DNA from: Chitinophaga niabensis
GTDB lineage: Bacteria; Bacteroidota; Bacteroidia; Chitinophagales; Chitinophagaceae
Length of the DNA: 64,000 nucleotides
Direction: 5' to 3'
Assembly (NCBI RefSeq): GCF_900129465.1
Contig: NZ_FSRA01000001.1
Span: 3,350,482-3,414,481 of the forward strand
In this document: positions 16,358-25,854 of the stretch, one piece after another
Layout: each line of letters starts with the position of its first letter
Numbering within the stretch: the first letter of the stretch is position 1
Made by a program: the position numbers and the translations under genes
The notes under the pieces: model-generated
What the model saw: the letters and a program-made list of their open reading frames with translations, nothing else
What the model was told of the DNA's origin: nothing
The model's database searches: none

Positions 16358-17920
16358 TTACCAATTAGGATTCTGAACCAATGCCGTATTCAGGCTCAGA
16401 TCTTTGGAAGGGATGGGAAAAAGCAAATGCCGTTCATTTACATTTTTATATGCCAGTGCGTAGAACGCCGTTGCGCCGTGCTGAGACATTTCCGTAGCAA
16501 TATTTTTCATAACCGGTAAAAAAATCCCCCAGCGGATAAGGTCCGGTTTTCTTAATCCTTCAAAACACAGCTCCCGGGAGCGTTCGTCTACGATCTGGTC
16601 AAAGAACTCGTTCTTATCACTAATGGTATTAGTTCCGGTGAACAAAGTAGCTTTAGCTCTTGCCCTTACTTTGTTCAAGGCATCCAGCGCAGCAGGTGTT
16701 GGTGCGCCATGTATTTCATTTTCCGCCTCTGCATACATCAAAAGCACATCTGAAAAACGCAGCAAGGGAAAATTTGTAGGCGTTGAATTGGCTGAGCCTG
16801 GTTTAACCAATTCCCATTCTCTGCGGTATTTCCCCACATTGCGGAGATAGAGGTCTGCATCCTTTGTGTAAGTATGATTTGTTTTGCCGCCGGCAGCTGT
16901 ATACTTATAGGGTGCAATGGCCACATCCCTCCTCAGGTCCTGCGTTTCATATGATCTGTACAGCTTTGCCGTTGTATTCAGGAATCCGTAGGCAAACCCG
17001 ATGATAGTTGTATTGGTGGAAGTAATTCCTATCCAGGCCCCGATCTGCCCCGTTTCGTCATAAGCGCCGGATACATTGCCCCAGAATTCCACTTCCCAGA
17101 TGCTTTCCTTTATATCATATTTATCCTGCGCATAGTTGATAAATACCTGTGCATAGTCCATATTGAGATCATGCGCTGCGCCTGCATCATCTATCACCTT
17201 TTTGGCCCAGAAAGCAGCCTTCTCATATTTGGTAACATCCCTTAAGGGATATCCGGCCATATACAGGCATACGCGTGCTAAAACGCCACGCACTGCAGAC
17301 TGGCTAACCCTGCCGCCAAAGCCAAGCGTTTGAATAGGTGCTACCAGGGCCTCAGCTTCTTCCATATCTTCCAGTACCTTCTCATATACTTCCTTTGCGC
17401 TGCTCCTGGCAATTTCCACATCATCGCCTGTTAAGGTAGGGGCCAGTATAAGTGGCACACCTCCGAATTGCTGTACCAGTAAAAAATAAAAATATGCCCT
17501 TAAAAAGAGGGCTTCTCCTTTTACCTGGTTCCTGATGGTTTCATTGATCTGAGGATTATTATTAAGATTTGCCAGTAAGCTGTTTGCCCTGTTAATCCCT
17601 ATATAAAGCTCATTCCACAGGCCCGATACATAAGTATCTGAAGGAGAGAAGTTATATACCTGCGGGCCGGTCACCACCGCATCTGTATTATAAAATCCCT
17701 CATCTGCTTCCATTCCCAGCCGGCAGGTATAATGGCGTGCATAAACATTCCTTGCACCTAATATATCATATACACCTATGAGGGAAGCTGTTAATTGTTT
17801 TTCATTCTGATAATAAGTTTGCGGAGACAACCGGTCCGTAGGCGTAGTATCCAGGAAACGGGTACAGGAGCTGCCGGACAAGAGCATTAAAACAAGTATT
17901 ATCAACGAGATCCGTTTCAT
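16358..17920 (-). CDS. SusD/RagB-family nutrient-binding lipoprotein
   Basis: 520 residues. Lipobox SGSSC (C19), then TRFLDTTPTDRLSPQTYY, typical of SusD. The helical core is FLRAYFYFLLVQQFGGVPLIL, and the C-terminal RagB region has RFSDVLLMYAEAENE, NKVRARA, ERSRELCFEGLRKPDLIRWG and ends LVQNPNW. It partners the STN-type SusC, which ends 9 nt upstream. Together with FecR and the BNR-4 protein it forms a ligand-induced uptake locus. The ligand is unknown. Confidence 0.95.
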   Translation of the reverse strand: MKRISLIILVLMLLSGSSCTRFLDTTPTDRLSPQTYYQNEKQLTASLIGVYDILGARNVYARHYTCRLGMEADEGFYNTDAVVTGPQVYNFSPSDTYVSGLWNELYIGINRANSLLANLNNNPQINETIRNQVKGEALFLRAYFYFLLVQQFGGVPLILAPTLTGDDVEIARSSAKEVYEKVLEDMEEAEALVAPIQTLGFGGRVSQSAVRGVLARVCLYMAGYPLRDVTKYEKAAFWAKKVIDDAGAAHDLNMDYAQVFINYAQDKYDIKESIWEVEFWGNVSGAYDETGQIGAWIGITSTNTTIIGFAYGFLNTTAKLYRSYETQDLRRDVAIAPYKYTAAGGKTNHTYTKDADLYLRNVGKYRREWELVKPGSANSTPTNFPLLRFSDVLLMYAEAENEIHGAPTPAALDALNKVRARAKATLFTGTNTISDKNEFFDQIVDERSRELCFEGLRKPDLIRWGIFLPVMKNIATEMSQHGATAFYALAYKNVNERHLLFPIPSKDLSLNTALVQNPNW

Positions 17921-17929
17921 ATTATAATG

Positions 17930-20900
17930 TTATAAAGTAGCATTTAAACCGAATACCAATGTACGTGCGTGCGGATAGGAAGAAAAATCAAAGCCCGGTG
18001 TAAGGGTTGAATTCCGTGCGGATACTTCCGGGTCCATCCCTGAGTAATTCGTCCAGGTGAGCAGGTTCTGCGCAGCGGCCGTTAAACGAAGATTTTTAAT
18101 CCCTATCCTCTTTGTGATAGCGGAGGGTATATTGTATCCCAGTGAAACAGTTTTCAGGCGCAGATAAGAGCCGTCTTCAATCACCTGGTCTGAATATCTG
18201 CCAAGCGGCCCCTGCCCTCCCACCCTGAAAAGGGTATTACTGGGATTATCCGGCTTCCAACGATCATTGTAACTGGCATACTGGTTCATCTCTGTCCTTA
18301 CTGTTGCATTCCCTTCAAACAGGATGCGGTTTGCATTGTATATTTTATTACCGTAAGACCATTGCAGCAATACGTTCAGGTCAAAGCCCTTATAACTGAA
18401 ATTGTTGGTAAAACCGCCTGTATGAATGGGGAAAACACGGCCGATGATAGTTTGATCATAGCTGTCTACTGTACCGTCGTTATTCAGGTCCCGGTATTTG
18501 ATATCACCGGGTTGAACAACATCTCTTGCGTTCCCATTTGCAGGAATTGAACTTTTAAGCCTGTATACTCCGGGAGAGGGATTATCAAAATCTTCATACT
18601 GGTAAACCCCGTCAAAAACAAAACCATAGAACATCGCAGCAGGCATCCCCGTTTGTGCAACGTATAAAGGAGTAGTATTGTATTGCGATTCAAAGTTCAC
18701 AAAGGAGAAAAGTTTATCCTGCCCCCTGGTAAGCGCCAGTACTTTATTTCTGTTGAAGCTGATGTTAAAGCTGCTTCCCCATTTGAAGTCCTTCTTATTG
18801 ATATTAACTGTATTGATGCCTAATTCAAATCCTTCGTTCTGCAATCTGCCGATATTCCTGAATACAGTTTTAAAGCCGGTAGTTCCGGGGAGTTGTGCAT
18901 TCAGGAGGAGGTCCTTTGTTGTTTTGCGGTAGAGCTCTGCAGTCAGTTCGATCCTTCCATTAAAGAGGCCGAGATCATATCCGAGATCCACCTGTTCAGC
19001 CACCTCCCATTTCAGATCGAGATTTCCCAGATCAAGGGGGATGATCCCTTTCAGCGGTGTACCATTATTCCAGGAATAAGCAGCAATGTTAGGCATTCCC
19101 AGGCTGGTGAAGTAAGCAAAATCACTTACCCGGTTGTTACCTGTATAGCCGATACTGGCCCTGATCTTGGATTCAGATATAAAGGGCAGGCTTTTAAAAA
19201 ATGGCTCCTGCGTCATGTTCCAGGCAATGGCAGCTGAGGGGAAATAGCCCCATTTATTCCCCTTAGCAAATTTGGAAGAACCATCTGCCCGCATCGTAGC
19301 TGTAAAGAGGTATTTCGACTTGTAATTATAGCTCAACCTGGCATAAAGAGAAGCCAGCGTAAACTTTCCGCTGGTTGCCGGGCTTGCATAAGCGATCCCT
19401 TCATCAAATCCGGAGTATCCTAATTCCTCATTCGGTATATCCTGAACGGCCACTCCATGCAATTTGCTGGTACTGCTTTGCATGGAAAAACCTCCCACTG
19501 CATTGATCCTATGTACCCTGTTAATTGTTTTCTGGTAGCTAAGTGTATTTTCATTAGACCAGTTGTTGATCTCCGCATACATTACATCTCCATTTACCCC
19601 TCTCACATTTAACGGGTTAAAGGGGGAGCCCTGGATTGTTCTGGAATTATAGAAGTTCTTATTTTCTGAAAGCCGGTTATCTACTGTTCCGGTGATCTTA
19701 AGCGTAAAATTCTGATTGATGGCATAGTTGATATAAGCATTCACTAATAGCTCCTTGGCTGTGCTGACACGGTTGGTGTTTTGTACAGTAACTACAGGGT
19801 TAAACCTTGCGTTATCTGCATTTACTACCAGGTCGTCGAAATCACCTTCCAGGAGGTTCTTATCCGGATCATTGCCAATGGGGCGATACCCCCAGATATT
19901 TGAAAAAAGGTAGGAAGTAGTATTATTACCGGCAGAGGAAGCAGCTACAATACCCGTATTTGAGTTGTTACTATAATTCAGGTAAACACCAGCCTTTACC
20001 TTAGAGTTGATCACCTGGTCCAGGGCTATCCGGCCCTGGTAACGGCGCGTACCGGTATTTGAAATGATCCCCTGTGTATTATTAAGGGCGCCGGATACGG
20101 CATATGTTGTTTGATCATTGCCACCTCTTATGGCAAAATTATTCATGCTATAAGGGCTGGGATCAAACACTTCATCTGCCCAATCTATTCCCTGTATATT
20201 TTTATAATCATCCAGTGTTCTCCCGTTTGTAAAATAACGGGAGGCAGTTGATAAAGGATTCCTTTCATATTGGAATGCAACAAACTCGTAAGGATCCATC
20301 AGCTTCATCTGCTTTCTTGTTTCACTAAATCCGTACAGGGAGCTGAAAGTGATCACCGGTTTACCCTGCTTTCCTTTTTTTGTTTCCACGATGATCACGC
20401 CGTTTGCTGCCCTGGCACCATATATCGCCGTAGCGGAGGCATCCTTCAATATATTGATCGCCGCTATATCGTCATTATTCAACGAACGGGCGTCAAAATC
20501 CTCTACAGGAAATCCGTCTATCACATAAAGCGGCGAGGTGTTCTGTGTTAAGGACCCGGCTCCCCTGATTACAATATCCTGCCCCTTTCCAGGCTGGCCG
20601 TCTGTAGTAGACACTACCACGCCAGGTACTCTGCCAGCCAGTGCTTCCGTAAAAGAAACAACAGGTGCCTTTTGCATATCAGTTACATTTACCCGGCTTA
20701 CAGAACCCGTCAGATCCTTTCTTGCCACACTTCCATAACCGATCACAACGGCCCCGTCCAGTACTTTTATATCCTCTTCCAGGGTTACATTATAAGGGCC
20801 TGGGCCATTCACAGTTACTTCCCTGGGTTTGAACCCCATGTACGTAAAAGTTAATATCCCTTTTTCTCCGGGCAGATCTATCGCATAACTTCCCCCGGCA

Positions 20901-21373
20901 TTGCTTGCAACACCTGCATTGGTTCCCTTCAGTCTTATGCTTACACCAGGAAGCGGTTCTCCTTTGTTATTCACCACCTTACCCTTTATGGTGACTGGTG
21001 GCACATTGCCCTTTACTGCAGAAAGTTTTACAACAATCGTTTTTTCCATGATCTGGTAAGTAAGTGGCTGCTCAGCGAAACAGATCCTTAATACTTCTTC
21101 CAGTCTTTCCTTTGTGACGTTAATATTTACGGGCTTTGCCTTTTGGAGGAGTTCTTCACTATAGATGAACAGGTACCCGGTTTGGCGGTTGATCTCTTTA
21201 AAAATGTTCTTTAGAGACAGTTGCTCCCCTGATATGGTGACATCCTGCGCATGTACTTTTCCGCTCACCTGTTGAAATACAGATAACAGGAACACCATTT
21301 TCATCAGGAGTGATGCTTTGCATAATGGCTGATACAATGTGCTATTTCTACTGAATAATAGCAATACTTTCAT
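17930..21373 (-). CDS. SusC-family TonB-dependent transducer with STN signalling domain
   Basis: 1147 residues. A long signal region ends near VHAQ (about 43). An STN (secretin/TonB short N-terminal) domain spans about 45-115 (ISGEQLSLKNIFKEINRQTGYLFIYS, ERLEEVLRICF). A carboxypeptidase-like domain spans about 127-213 (KGKVVNNKGEPLPGVSIRLKG), the plug about 215-330 (DIVIRGAGSL, PLYVIDGFP, AIYGARAANGVIIVETKKG), then the barrel. The STN domain contacts the periplasmic end of FecR, so ligand import is coupled to sigma release. It starts 95 nt after the FecR stop and is followed by SusD at 9 nt. Expression should depend on the ECF factor at 14811-15344. Confidence 0.95.
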   Translation of the reverse strand: MKVLLLFSRNSTLYQPLCKASLLMKMVFLLSVFQQVSGKVHAQDVTISGEQLSLKNIFKEINRQTGYLFIYSEELLQKAKPVNINVTKERLEEVLRICFAEQPLTYQIMEKTIVVKLSAVKGNVPPVTIKGKVVNNKGEPLPGVSIRLKGTNAGVASNAGGSYAIDLPGEKGILTFTYMGFKPREVTVNGPGPYNVTLEEDIKVLDGAVVIGYGSVARKDLTGSVSRVNVTDMQKAPVVSFTEALAGRVPGVVVSTTDGQPGKGQDIVIRGAGSLTQNTSPLYVIDGFPVEDFDARSLNNDDIAAINILKDASATAIYGARAANGVIIVETKKGKQGKPVITFSSLYGFSETRKQMKLMDPYEFVAFQYERNPLSTASRYFTNGRTLDDYKNIQGIDWADEVFDPSPYSMNNFAIRGGNDQTTYAVSGALNNTQGIISNTGTRRYQGRIALDQVINSKVKAGVYLNYSNNSNTGIVAASSAGNNTTSYLFSNIWGYRPIGNDPDKNLLEGDFDDLVVNADNARFNPVVTVQNTNRVSTAKELLVNAYINYAINQNFTLKITGTVDNRLSENKNFYNSRTIQGSPFNPLNVRGVNGDVMYAEINNWSNENTLSYQKTINRVHRINAVGGFSMQSSTSKLHGVAVQDIPNEELGYSGFDEGIAYASPATSGKFTLASLYARLSYNYKSKYLFTATMRADGSSKFAKGNKWGYFPSAAIAWNMTQEPFFKSLPFISESKIRASIGYTGNNRVSDFAYFTSLGMPNIAAYSWNNGTPLKGIIPLDLGNLDLKWEVAEQVDLGYDLGLFNGRIELTAELYRKTTKDLLLNAQLPGTTGFKTVFRNIGRLQNEGFELGINTVNINKKDFKWGSSFNISFNRNKVLALTRGQDKLFSFVNFESQYNTTPLYVAQTGMPAAMFYGFVFDGVYQYEDFDNPSPGVYRLKSSIPANGNARDVVQPGDIKYRDLNNDGTVDSYDQTIIGRVFPIHTGGFTNNFSYKGFDLNVLLQWSYGNKIYNANRILFEGNATVRTEMNQYASYNDRWKPDNPSNTLFRVGGQGPLGRYSDQVIEDGSYLRLKTVSLGYNIPSAITKRIGIKNLRLTAAAQNLLTWTNYSGMDPEVSARNSTLTPGFDFSSYPHARTLVFGLNATL

Positions 21374-21468
21374 AACCTGGAACTTTTAAAAATCGGTTGA
21401 CACTCTTATAAAAACTGCCGGCCCATTACGCCTGCAAACTATTCGCTTATTTCCGGGGTTACATTCAA

Positions 21469-22653
21469 TTATTTAACGGCTTTTACCAATACCTTCCTTC
21501 CCTGCACTTCCATGTGCAGGTTACCAGATGTATTGAGCATAGCAATCACCTGTTCAACAGATGAGTTCTTAGAAATGATGCCACTGAAATGAATATCAGG
21601 AACAATCCCTTTCTCATATTCTACTTCAATGTCATACCATCGGGCCAACTGGCGCATCACCATTCCTATGCCTGCATCCTCAAAATGGGAGAGGCCCTGC
21701 TTCCATGCCACGGCGGCCTGAAGGTCAGCTTCCACCAGCCTGATGCCCTTACCTGTAACGGCCTCCTGCCCTGGCTTCATCTTTTGTTTTTCCATGCCTT
21801 TACTTACTATCACCGCACCTTCGAGCAGGGTGGTCCTGGTTGTTTGTTCGTCCGGGTAGGCCATGATATTAAAATGTGTACCTACTACTTCCACTTTTGT
21901 TTCCCCTGCCTTTACAATGAATGGCATACTTTTATTCTTCGCCACTTCGAAATAGGCTTCCCCGCTAAGCTCCACTTCACGAACAGAATCATGGAAAGCA
22001 GTTGGATAACGCAGGGAAGAAGTTGCATTCAACCATACTTTACTTTTATCAGGCAGCACAATACGGTATTGCCCCCCTACAGGTGTATGCACCGTATTAT
22101 ATCCTGCCAATGCGCCTTTATCCTCTTCCTTTCCCTGGTATAATAATTCGCCGTTCTTTTTGATCAGTTTCGCAGATCCATCTTCATATAGCGCCCCATC
22201 CTCCGCTCCATCCAGTTCTATCACGGAGCCATCTGCCAGCGTAAGCCTGGTTTTGCCAGTGTTTACGGGCGTATTTTTTTTCCGGACCGCAACATCCCGA
22301 TCAAGTTTTATATCCCCGGGATCCTGCCAGATCAGCCATCCACCGGCGAGGCATAACAAAGCCACTACAGCAGCAGACCACAAGACCTTTTTCCTTTTTC
22401 TTAAAAAGGGAACGCTGGCTGTATTTCCGGTGCGCGCCGCAATTAATTCCCAGGCTTTACTTTTATCGCCGGATAAAAACAGTGCCTTTTCCTTATCCAA
22501 TGCCAGCTGATCTTTGAACTGATCTATCAGTTCTTGATTATGCTCATCTGCCGCCAGCCAATTGTCCACCATCATGCGCTCCTCTTCCGGCAGCTCATCA
22601 CGCAGATACCTGTATAGCAGATCTGCTTTCTCAAAAGGGTTTAAATTTTCCAT
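21469..22653 (-). CDS. FecR-family anti-sigma factor
   Basis: 394 residues from the ATG at 22653 (MENLNPFEKADLLYRYL); an upstream start at 22686 would add 11 unlikely residues. The cytoplasmic N-terminal helical part is about 1-85 and binds the sigma factor. One membrane helix follows (about 90-109, VLWSAAVVALLCLAGGWLIW). The periplasmic FecR domain runs about 180-290 (TPVGGQYRIVLPDKSKVWLNATSSLRYP, GEAYFEVAKNKSMPFIVKAG, VVGTHFNIMAYPDE), and the C-terminal STN-like DUF4974 domain is about 310-390 (LARWYDIEVEYEKG, FSGIISKNSSVEQVIAML). It is 57 nt downstream of the BNR-4 gene. The cognate sigma gene is not adjacent but lies behind the locus. Confidence 0.93.
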   Translation of the reverse strand: MENLNPFEKADLLYRYLRDELPEEERMMVDNWLAADEHNQELIDQFKDQLALDKEKALFLSGDKSKAWELIAARTGNTASVPFLRKRKKVLWSAAVVALLCLAGGWLIWQDPGDIKLDRDVAVRKKNTPVNTGKTRLTLADGSVIELDGAEDGALYEDGSAKLIKKNGELLYQGKEEDKGALAGYNTVHTPVGGQYRIVLPDKSKVWLNATSSLRYPTAFHDSVREVELSGEAYFEVAKNKSMPFIVKAGETKVEVVGTHFNIMAYPDEQTTRTTLLEGAVIVSKGMEKQKMKPGQEAVTGKGIRLVEADLQAAVAWKQGLSHFEDAGIGMVMRQLARWYDIEVEYEKGIVPDIHFSGIISKNSSVEQVIAMLNTSGNLHMEVQGRKVLVKAVK

Positions 22654-22710
22654 ATTGAATAACGTATTACTGAGACCCCTGAACAATCAAAAAGGGTGAT
22701 GGCCCGGGAC

Positions 22711-24804
22711 CTAATATTTAATAAACTTAAGTGCCCTGTTCTCCGGCCCTGTACTTAAAACAGCTATCATGAAACCTCTGGGCAAACCAGCTGTTCCCAC
22801 ATTAAATGTATTAAAGCCTTTCTCTACCTGGATCTGCTGTTGCAACAATACGCGGCCTAAAAGATCAATGATCCTGATACTGCCTCTCGTTGGAACTGCT
22901 GCATAAAAAGTTGCGTGTACTTCTCCGTGTGTGGCCCAGAATTGCAGGGATTGTGCTATCTCCGGTCTCTTTATTTGCTGCGGCAGGCTTTTCCTGGCTG
23001 TTCCGGAGCTTTGTTTAACAAACCGCACTGCATCTGCAATCACAAAATCATTATTTCCTTCGTCCGTTAACATCACCACACCGTTGCCGGTTGTATTGGT
23101 GGTCATGGTATGCGTTCCAAGCAATACCCACCGGCCGCCGGGAAGGGATTGATCCACGTAATAGGTGGTATTGTAACCACTATGGTACACTACGTATTTT
23201 GCATTGGTTGCACGGGAAGGAAGCCCATCCGGCAGCCAGACATATACAGCATAATCCCCGGCTTCCGGAATGGCAGCGCGCCATTTCACATAATTTGTAC
23301 CGGTACCTCCGGAAGCCCTCACGCGATAATTAACACCATAATAATTTGATACGGCAGAAGAGGTATTCCAGGTACCTGTTATTTCTGCGGTGGTATTATC
23401 CAGTGTGATGGAAGGTTCCGCAGATAAAGTAAAATCGATGGTATGGATCTTTGAAGGTTGACCACTTGCTGTATATTTCTCCTGTACTAAAACAGAAAGA
23501 ACATTCGATGTTATCATTCTTTCCTTGTCGATCAGTATAGTTTCTTCCGCATATTTTGCCAGGCTGTCAAAACGGTGGATCAATGCCCAATCCGTATAAC
23601 CACTGGCAGGCGTAGCCGCCCAGATATCCAGCTTATTACCTGTTACTGCGTATAAGATGCCATTAGTATCTGCAACAAAATTAACGCGGTGATTATTGAA
23701 AGGTAACAGGCTGGTGGACCATGTGCCGTTTGTGGCCCTCATGTGATGATATGCTTTAGCTTTATCCCTGGCATCCTCCCAGCTGCTTGCATCCGGCTCT
23801 GAAGCAAGCATGTGTTTTTTGAATGCGTGTACCCTTCCCTGTTTATCTACGTACATATATTCCTGGTTCAGCAGCCCGTGCTTTTGTCCCAAACGGTATA
23901 CAATAGCAGCCGTATCACCAAGGCCTATCAGGTCTGTTCCTAAAGTGGCAAAAGAGACGTTTGCAGAATTTTTCCACGTTCTCCCTTCATCATCACTATA
24001 GCTGTATATAATATCGTGTTCAGACTGAACATCTCCCGTTTCGCGCCAGGTAAAAAGAAGGTGCAACCTGTTCCCTCCAAAATACCCCATCCCATCCCTG
24101 TATGCATTCCTGTGTTGCCCATCTGTAAGGGGCCCTGTATAGATACCTGCCGAAGACGTCAACCATCCAAGATCTGTCCAGTGAGTAGTGGCAGTATCAT
24201 ATTCAAAAAGCCTTTCTTTCCCGTTTCCGCTATTTCCTATTCTCATTACCAATTGCAGTTTCCCGGATGGCGTAGCTATAAATGACGGATACGTTACAGC
24301 GGACTGCGGCACCGTCATTCCAGGTAAAGTATCTGTGATGGCTCCGAAAAGCGCGGCATCCCAGGTATAGCTGCCTGGATTGTTGGCCACACCGGAACCG
24401 GAAACACGGTATTTCAGTGCAGACACATGATGGTCAAAAGAAAGGTGGATCTTTCCGTCAGTGGAAATCCCCAACACGGGTACATTATGGCAATCAATTG
24501 TGCTGAAAAGATAATCCGTGAACACAAGCGTTTCCCAGGCCCCTCCGGACAAAGACCTCCTTCCCAGGCAAACCCGCCTGTCCTTGTTATAATAAACTAC
24601 ATACTGATAATTATTATAGGTAATAACCGATGGCTGGCTAAAGCTTTGGATACTGGGATAGTAGCCATAGGCGTTCGTGGAATATACCAGTGCTTCGTTA
24701 TCTACAATCTTGTCGTCCGGAAGTACAACTGATTGTGAAAAACCGGCTGGCGCCTGCAATAACAGTATTATGGCTGCAATGCTGAAAAGTATATTTTTCC
24801 TCAT
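22711..24804 (-). CDS. Secreted BNR-4 beta-propeller protein with golvesin-like domain and T9SS type A sorting domain, possible polysaccharide lyase
   Basis: 697 residues. Signal peptide 1-23. A BNR-4-type seven-bladed propeller spans about 30-440: DCHNVPVLGISTDGKIHLSF (H106, H120), DHHV (H125, H126), RNAYRDGMGYFGGNRLHLLF, and an Asp-box SYSDDEGRTW. A golvesin C-terminal-like module follows (about 455-595: ITGTWNTSSAVSNYYG, YRVRASGGTGTNYVKWRA, DAVRFV). The T9SS type A sorting domain closes the protein (about 620-697: IRIIDLLGRVLLQQQIQV, FNTFNVGTAGLPRGFMIAV). BNR-4 propellers include the PL24 and PL25 ulvan lyases, whose catalytic His residues lie in this first-blade region, so a lyase is plausible. 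It is the first gene before FecR and is likely secreted to the surface. Confidence 0.8.
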   Translation of the reverse strand: MRKNILFSIAAIILLLQAPAGFSQSVVLPDDKIVDNEALVYSTNAYGYYPSIQSFSQPSVITYNNYQYVVYYNKDRRVCLGRRSLSGGAWETLVFTDYLFSTIDCHNVPVLGISTDGKIHLSFDHHVSALKYRVSGSGVANNPGSYTWDAALFGAITDTLPGMTVPQSAVTYPSFIATPSGKLQLVMRIGNSGNGKERLFEYDTATTHWTDLGWLTSSAGIYTGPLTDGQHRNAYRDGMGYFGGNRLHLLFTWRETGDVQSEHDIIYSYSDDEGRTWKNSANVSFATLGTDLIGLGDTAAIVYRLGQKHGLLNQEYMYVDKQGRVHAFKKHMLASEPDASSWEDARDKAKAYHHMRATNGTWSTSLLPFNNHRVNFVADTNGILYAVTGNKLDIWAATPASGYTDWALIHRFDSLAKYAEETILIDKERMITSNVLSVLVQEKYTASGQPSKIHTIDFTLSAEPSITLDNTTAEITGTWNTSSAVSNYYGVNYRVRASGGTGTNYVKWRAAIPEAGDYAVYVWLPDGLPSRATNAKYVVYHSGYNTTYYVDQSLPGGRWVLLGTHTMTTNTTGNGVVMLTDEGNNDFVIADAVRFVKQSSGTARKSLPQQIKRPEIAQSLQFWATHGEVHATFYAAVPTRGSIRIIDLLGRVLLQQQIQVEKGFNTFNVGTAGLPRGFMIAVLSTGPENRALKFIKY

Positions 24805-24857
24805 AGGTCCTGTTTGAGTATTTACTCATCTAAGACACGTATGTTCAGGAATGAGGT

Positions 24858-24887
24858 GACAGGTTCCTATATTTTGTGGAACCTGTC
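24858..24887 (-). terminator. Hairpin overlapping the stop codon of the hydroxyacyl-CoA dehydrogenase gene
   Basis: GACAGGTTCC (24858-24867) pairs perfectly with GGAACCTGTC (24878-24887) across 10 nt. On the minus strand the first arm encodes the last residues before the stop at 24867-24869, so the hairpin is partly coding. No strong T-run follows. Confidence 0.5.
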
Positions 24888-25760
24888 GCTTACAACAATA
24901 TTTTTACTGCCGGCTGAATACTTATAAAAGCCTTCTCCGCTTTTTGCACCGAGGTATCCTGCGGTGACCATATTTACCAGTAAGGGGCAGGGCGCATATT
25001 TAGGATTACCGAACCCATCGTGTAGTACCTGCAGGATAGACAAGCAAACATCCAGTCCTATAAAATCTGCAAGTTGCAATGGGCCCATGGGATGTGCCAT
25101 ACCCAGTTTCATCACCGTGTCTATTTCATCCACACCTGCTACCCCTTCAAAAAGAGAATAGATGGCTTCATTGATCATAGGCATCAGGATGCGGTTAGCG
25201 ATGAATCCCGGGTAGTCATTTACAACGCAGGGAACTTTACCCAATTGCAGCGTGAGTGCTTTGATCTGTTCAGAAACGGCCTTTTCTGTGGCATAGCCAT
25301 TAATGATCTCCACGAGTTTCATGACGGGTACCGGGTTCATAAAGTGCATACCGATCACCTTTCCGGGTTTCTTAGTAACGGCGGCTATTTTTGTAATGGA
25401 GATAGAGGAAGTATTGGTAGCGAGGATCACGTCTGCGCCGGTATGCTGGTCCAGTTCGCGAAAGATCTTCAGTTTAAGGTCTACATTTTCTGTAGCAGCT
25501 TCAACGACCAGTTCCACACCTTTCACTCCTTCAGCCAGGTCTGTGAAGGTCTTTAAACGGTCCAGGGTATCTTTCCTGTCTGCTTCTTTGATAATTTCTT
25601 TAGCGATCTGCCGTTCCAGGTTCTTATCGATCGTAGCGAGTGCTTTGTCGAGTGCAGTGGGGGAAACATCTATCAGGTGAACGGAGTATCCGTTTTGGGC
25701 AAATACGTGTGCAATACCGTTGCCCATGGTTCCGGCTCCGATCACAGCAATTTTCTGCAT
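24867..25760 (-). CDS. hbd: 3-hydroxybutyryl-CoA dehydrogenase
   Basis: 297 residues. The N-terminal NAD-binding fold has GAGTMGNG at 8-15 and a following Asp (LIDVSPTAL). The catalytic region is ATNTSSISITKIA and GMHFMNPVPVMKLVEII (His of the His-Glu dyad). The C-terminal helical domain has PGFIANRILMPMINEAI, MKLGMAHPMGPLQLADFIGLD and GAKSGEGFYKY. The enzyme oxidises (S)-3-hydroxyacyl-CoA to 3-ketoacyl-CoA with NAD in fatty-acid and butanoate metabolism. Full length for the family. It is a single-gene unit; a hairpin overlaps its stop codon. Confidence 0.93.
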   Translation of the reverse strand: MQKIAVIGAGTMGNGIAHVFAQNGYSVHLIDVSPTALDKALATIDKNLERQIAKEIIKEADRKDTLDRLKTFTDLAEGVKGVELVVEAATENVDLKLKIFRELDQHTGADVILATNTSSISITKIAAVTKKPGKVIGMHFMNPVPVMKLVEIINGYATEKAVSEQIKALTLQLGKVPCVVNDYPGFIANRILMPMINEAIYSLFEGVAGVDEIDTVMKLGMAHPMGPLQLADFIGLDVCLSILQVLHDGFGNPKYAPCPLLVNMVTAGYLGAKSGEGFYKYSAGSKNIVVSDRFHKI

Positions 25761-25854
25761 AAAGATTCATTTTGGTGAATGGTCAATAATCCGGCAATTT
25801 AAGGAAAAACCATTCACAAGCGATGGGAACCGCGGTTATTATACTTCACCTGCG

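Noticed and set aside
7396..24804. Whole SusCD region considered as a horizontally acquired island
   Set aside because: No integrase, flanking repeat or tRNA insertion site borders it, and its codon use and style look like the rest of the window.
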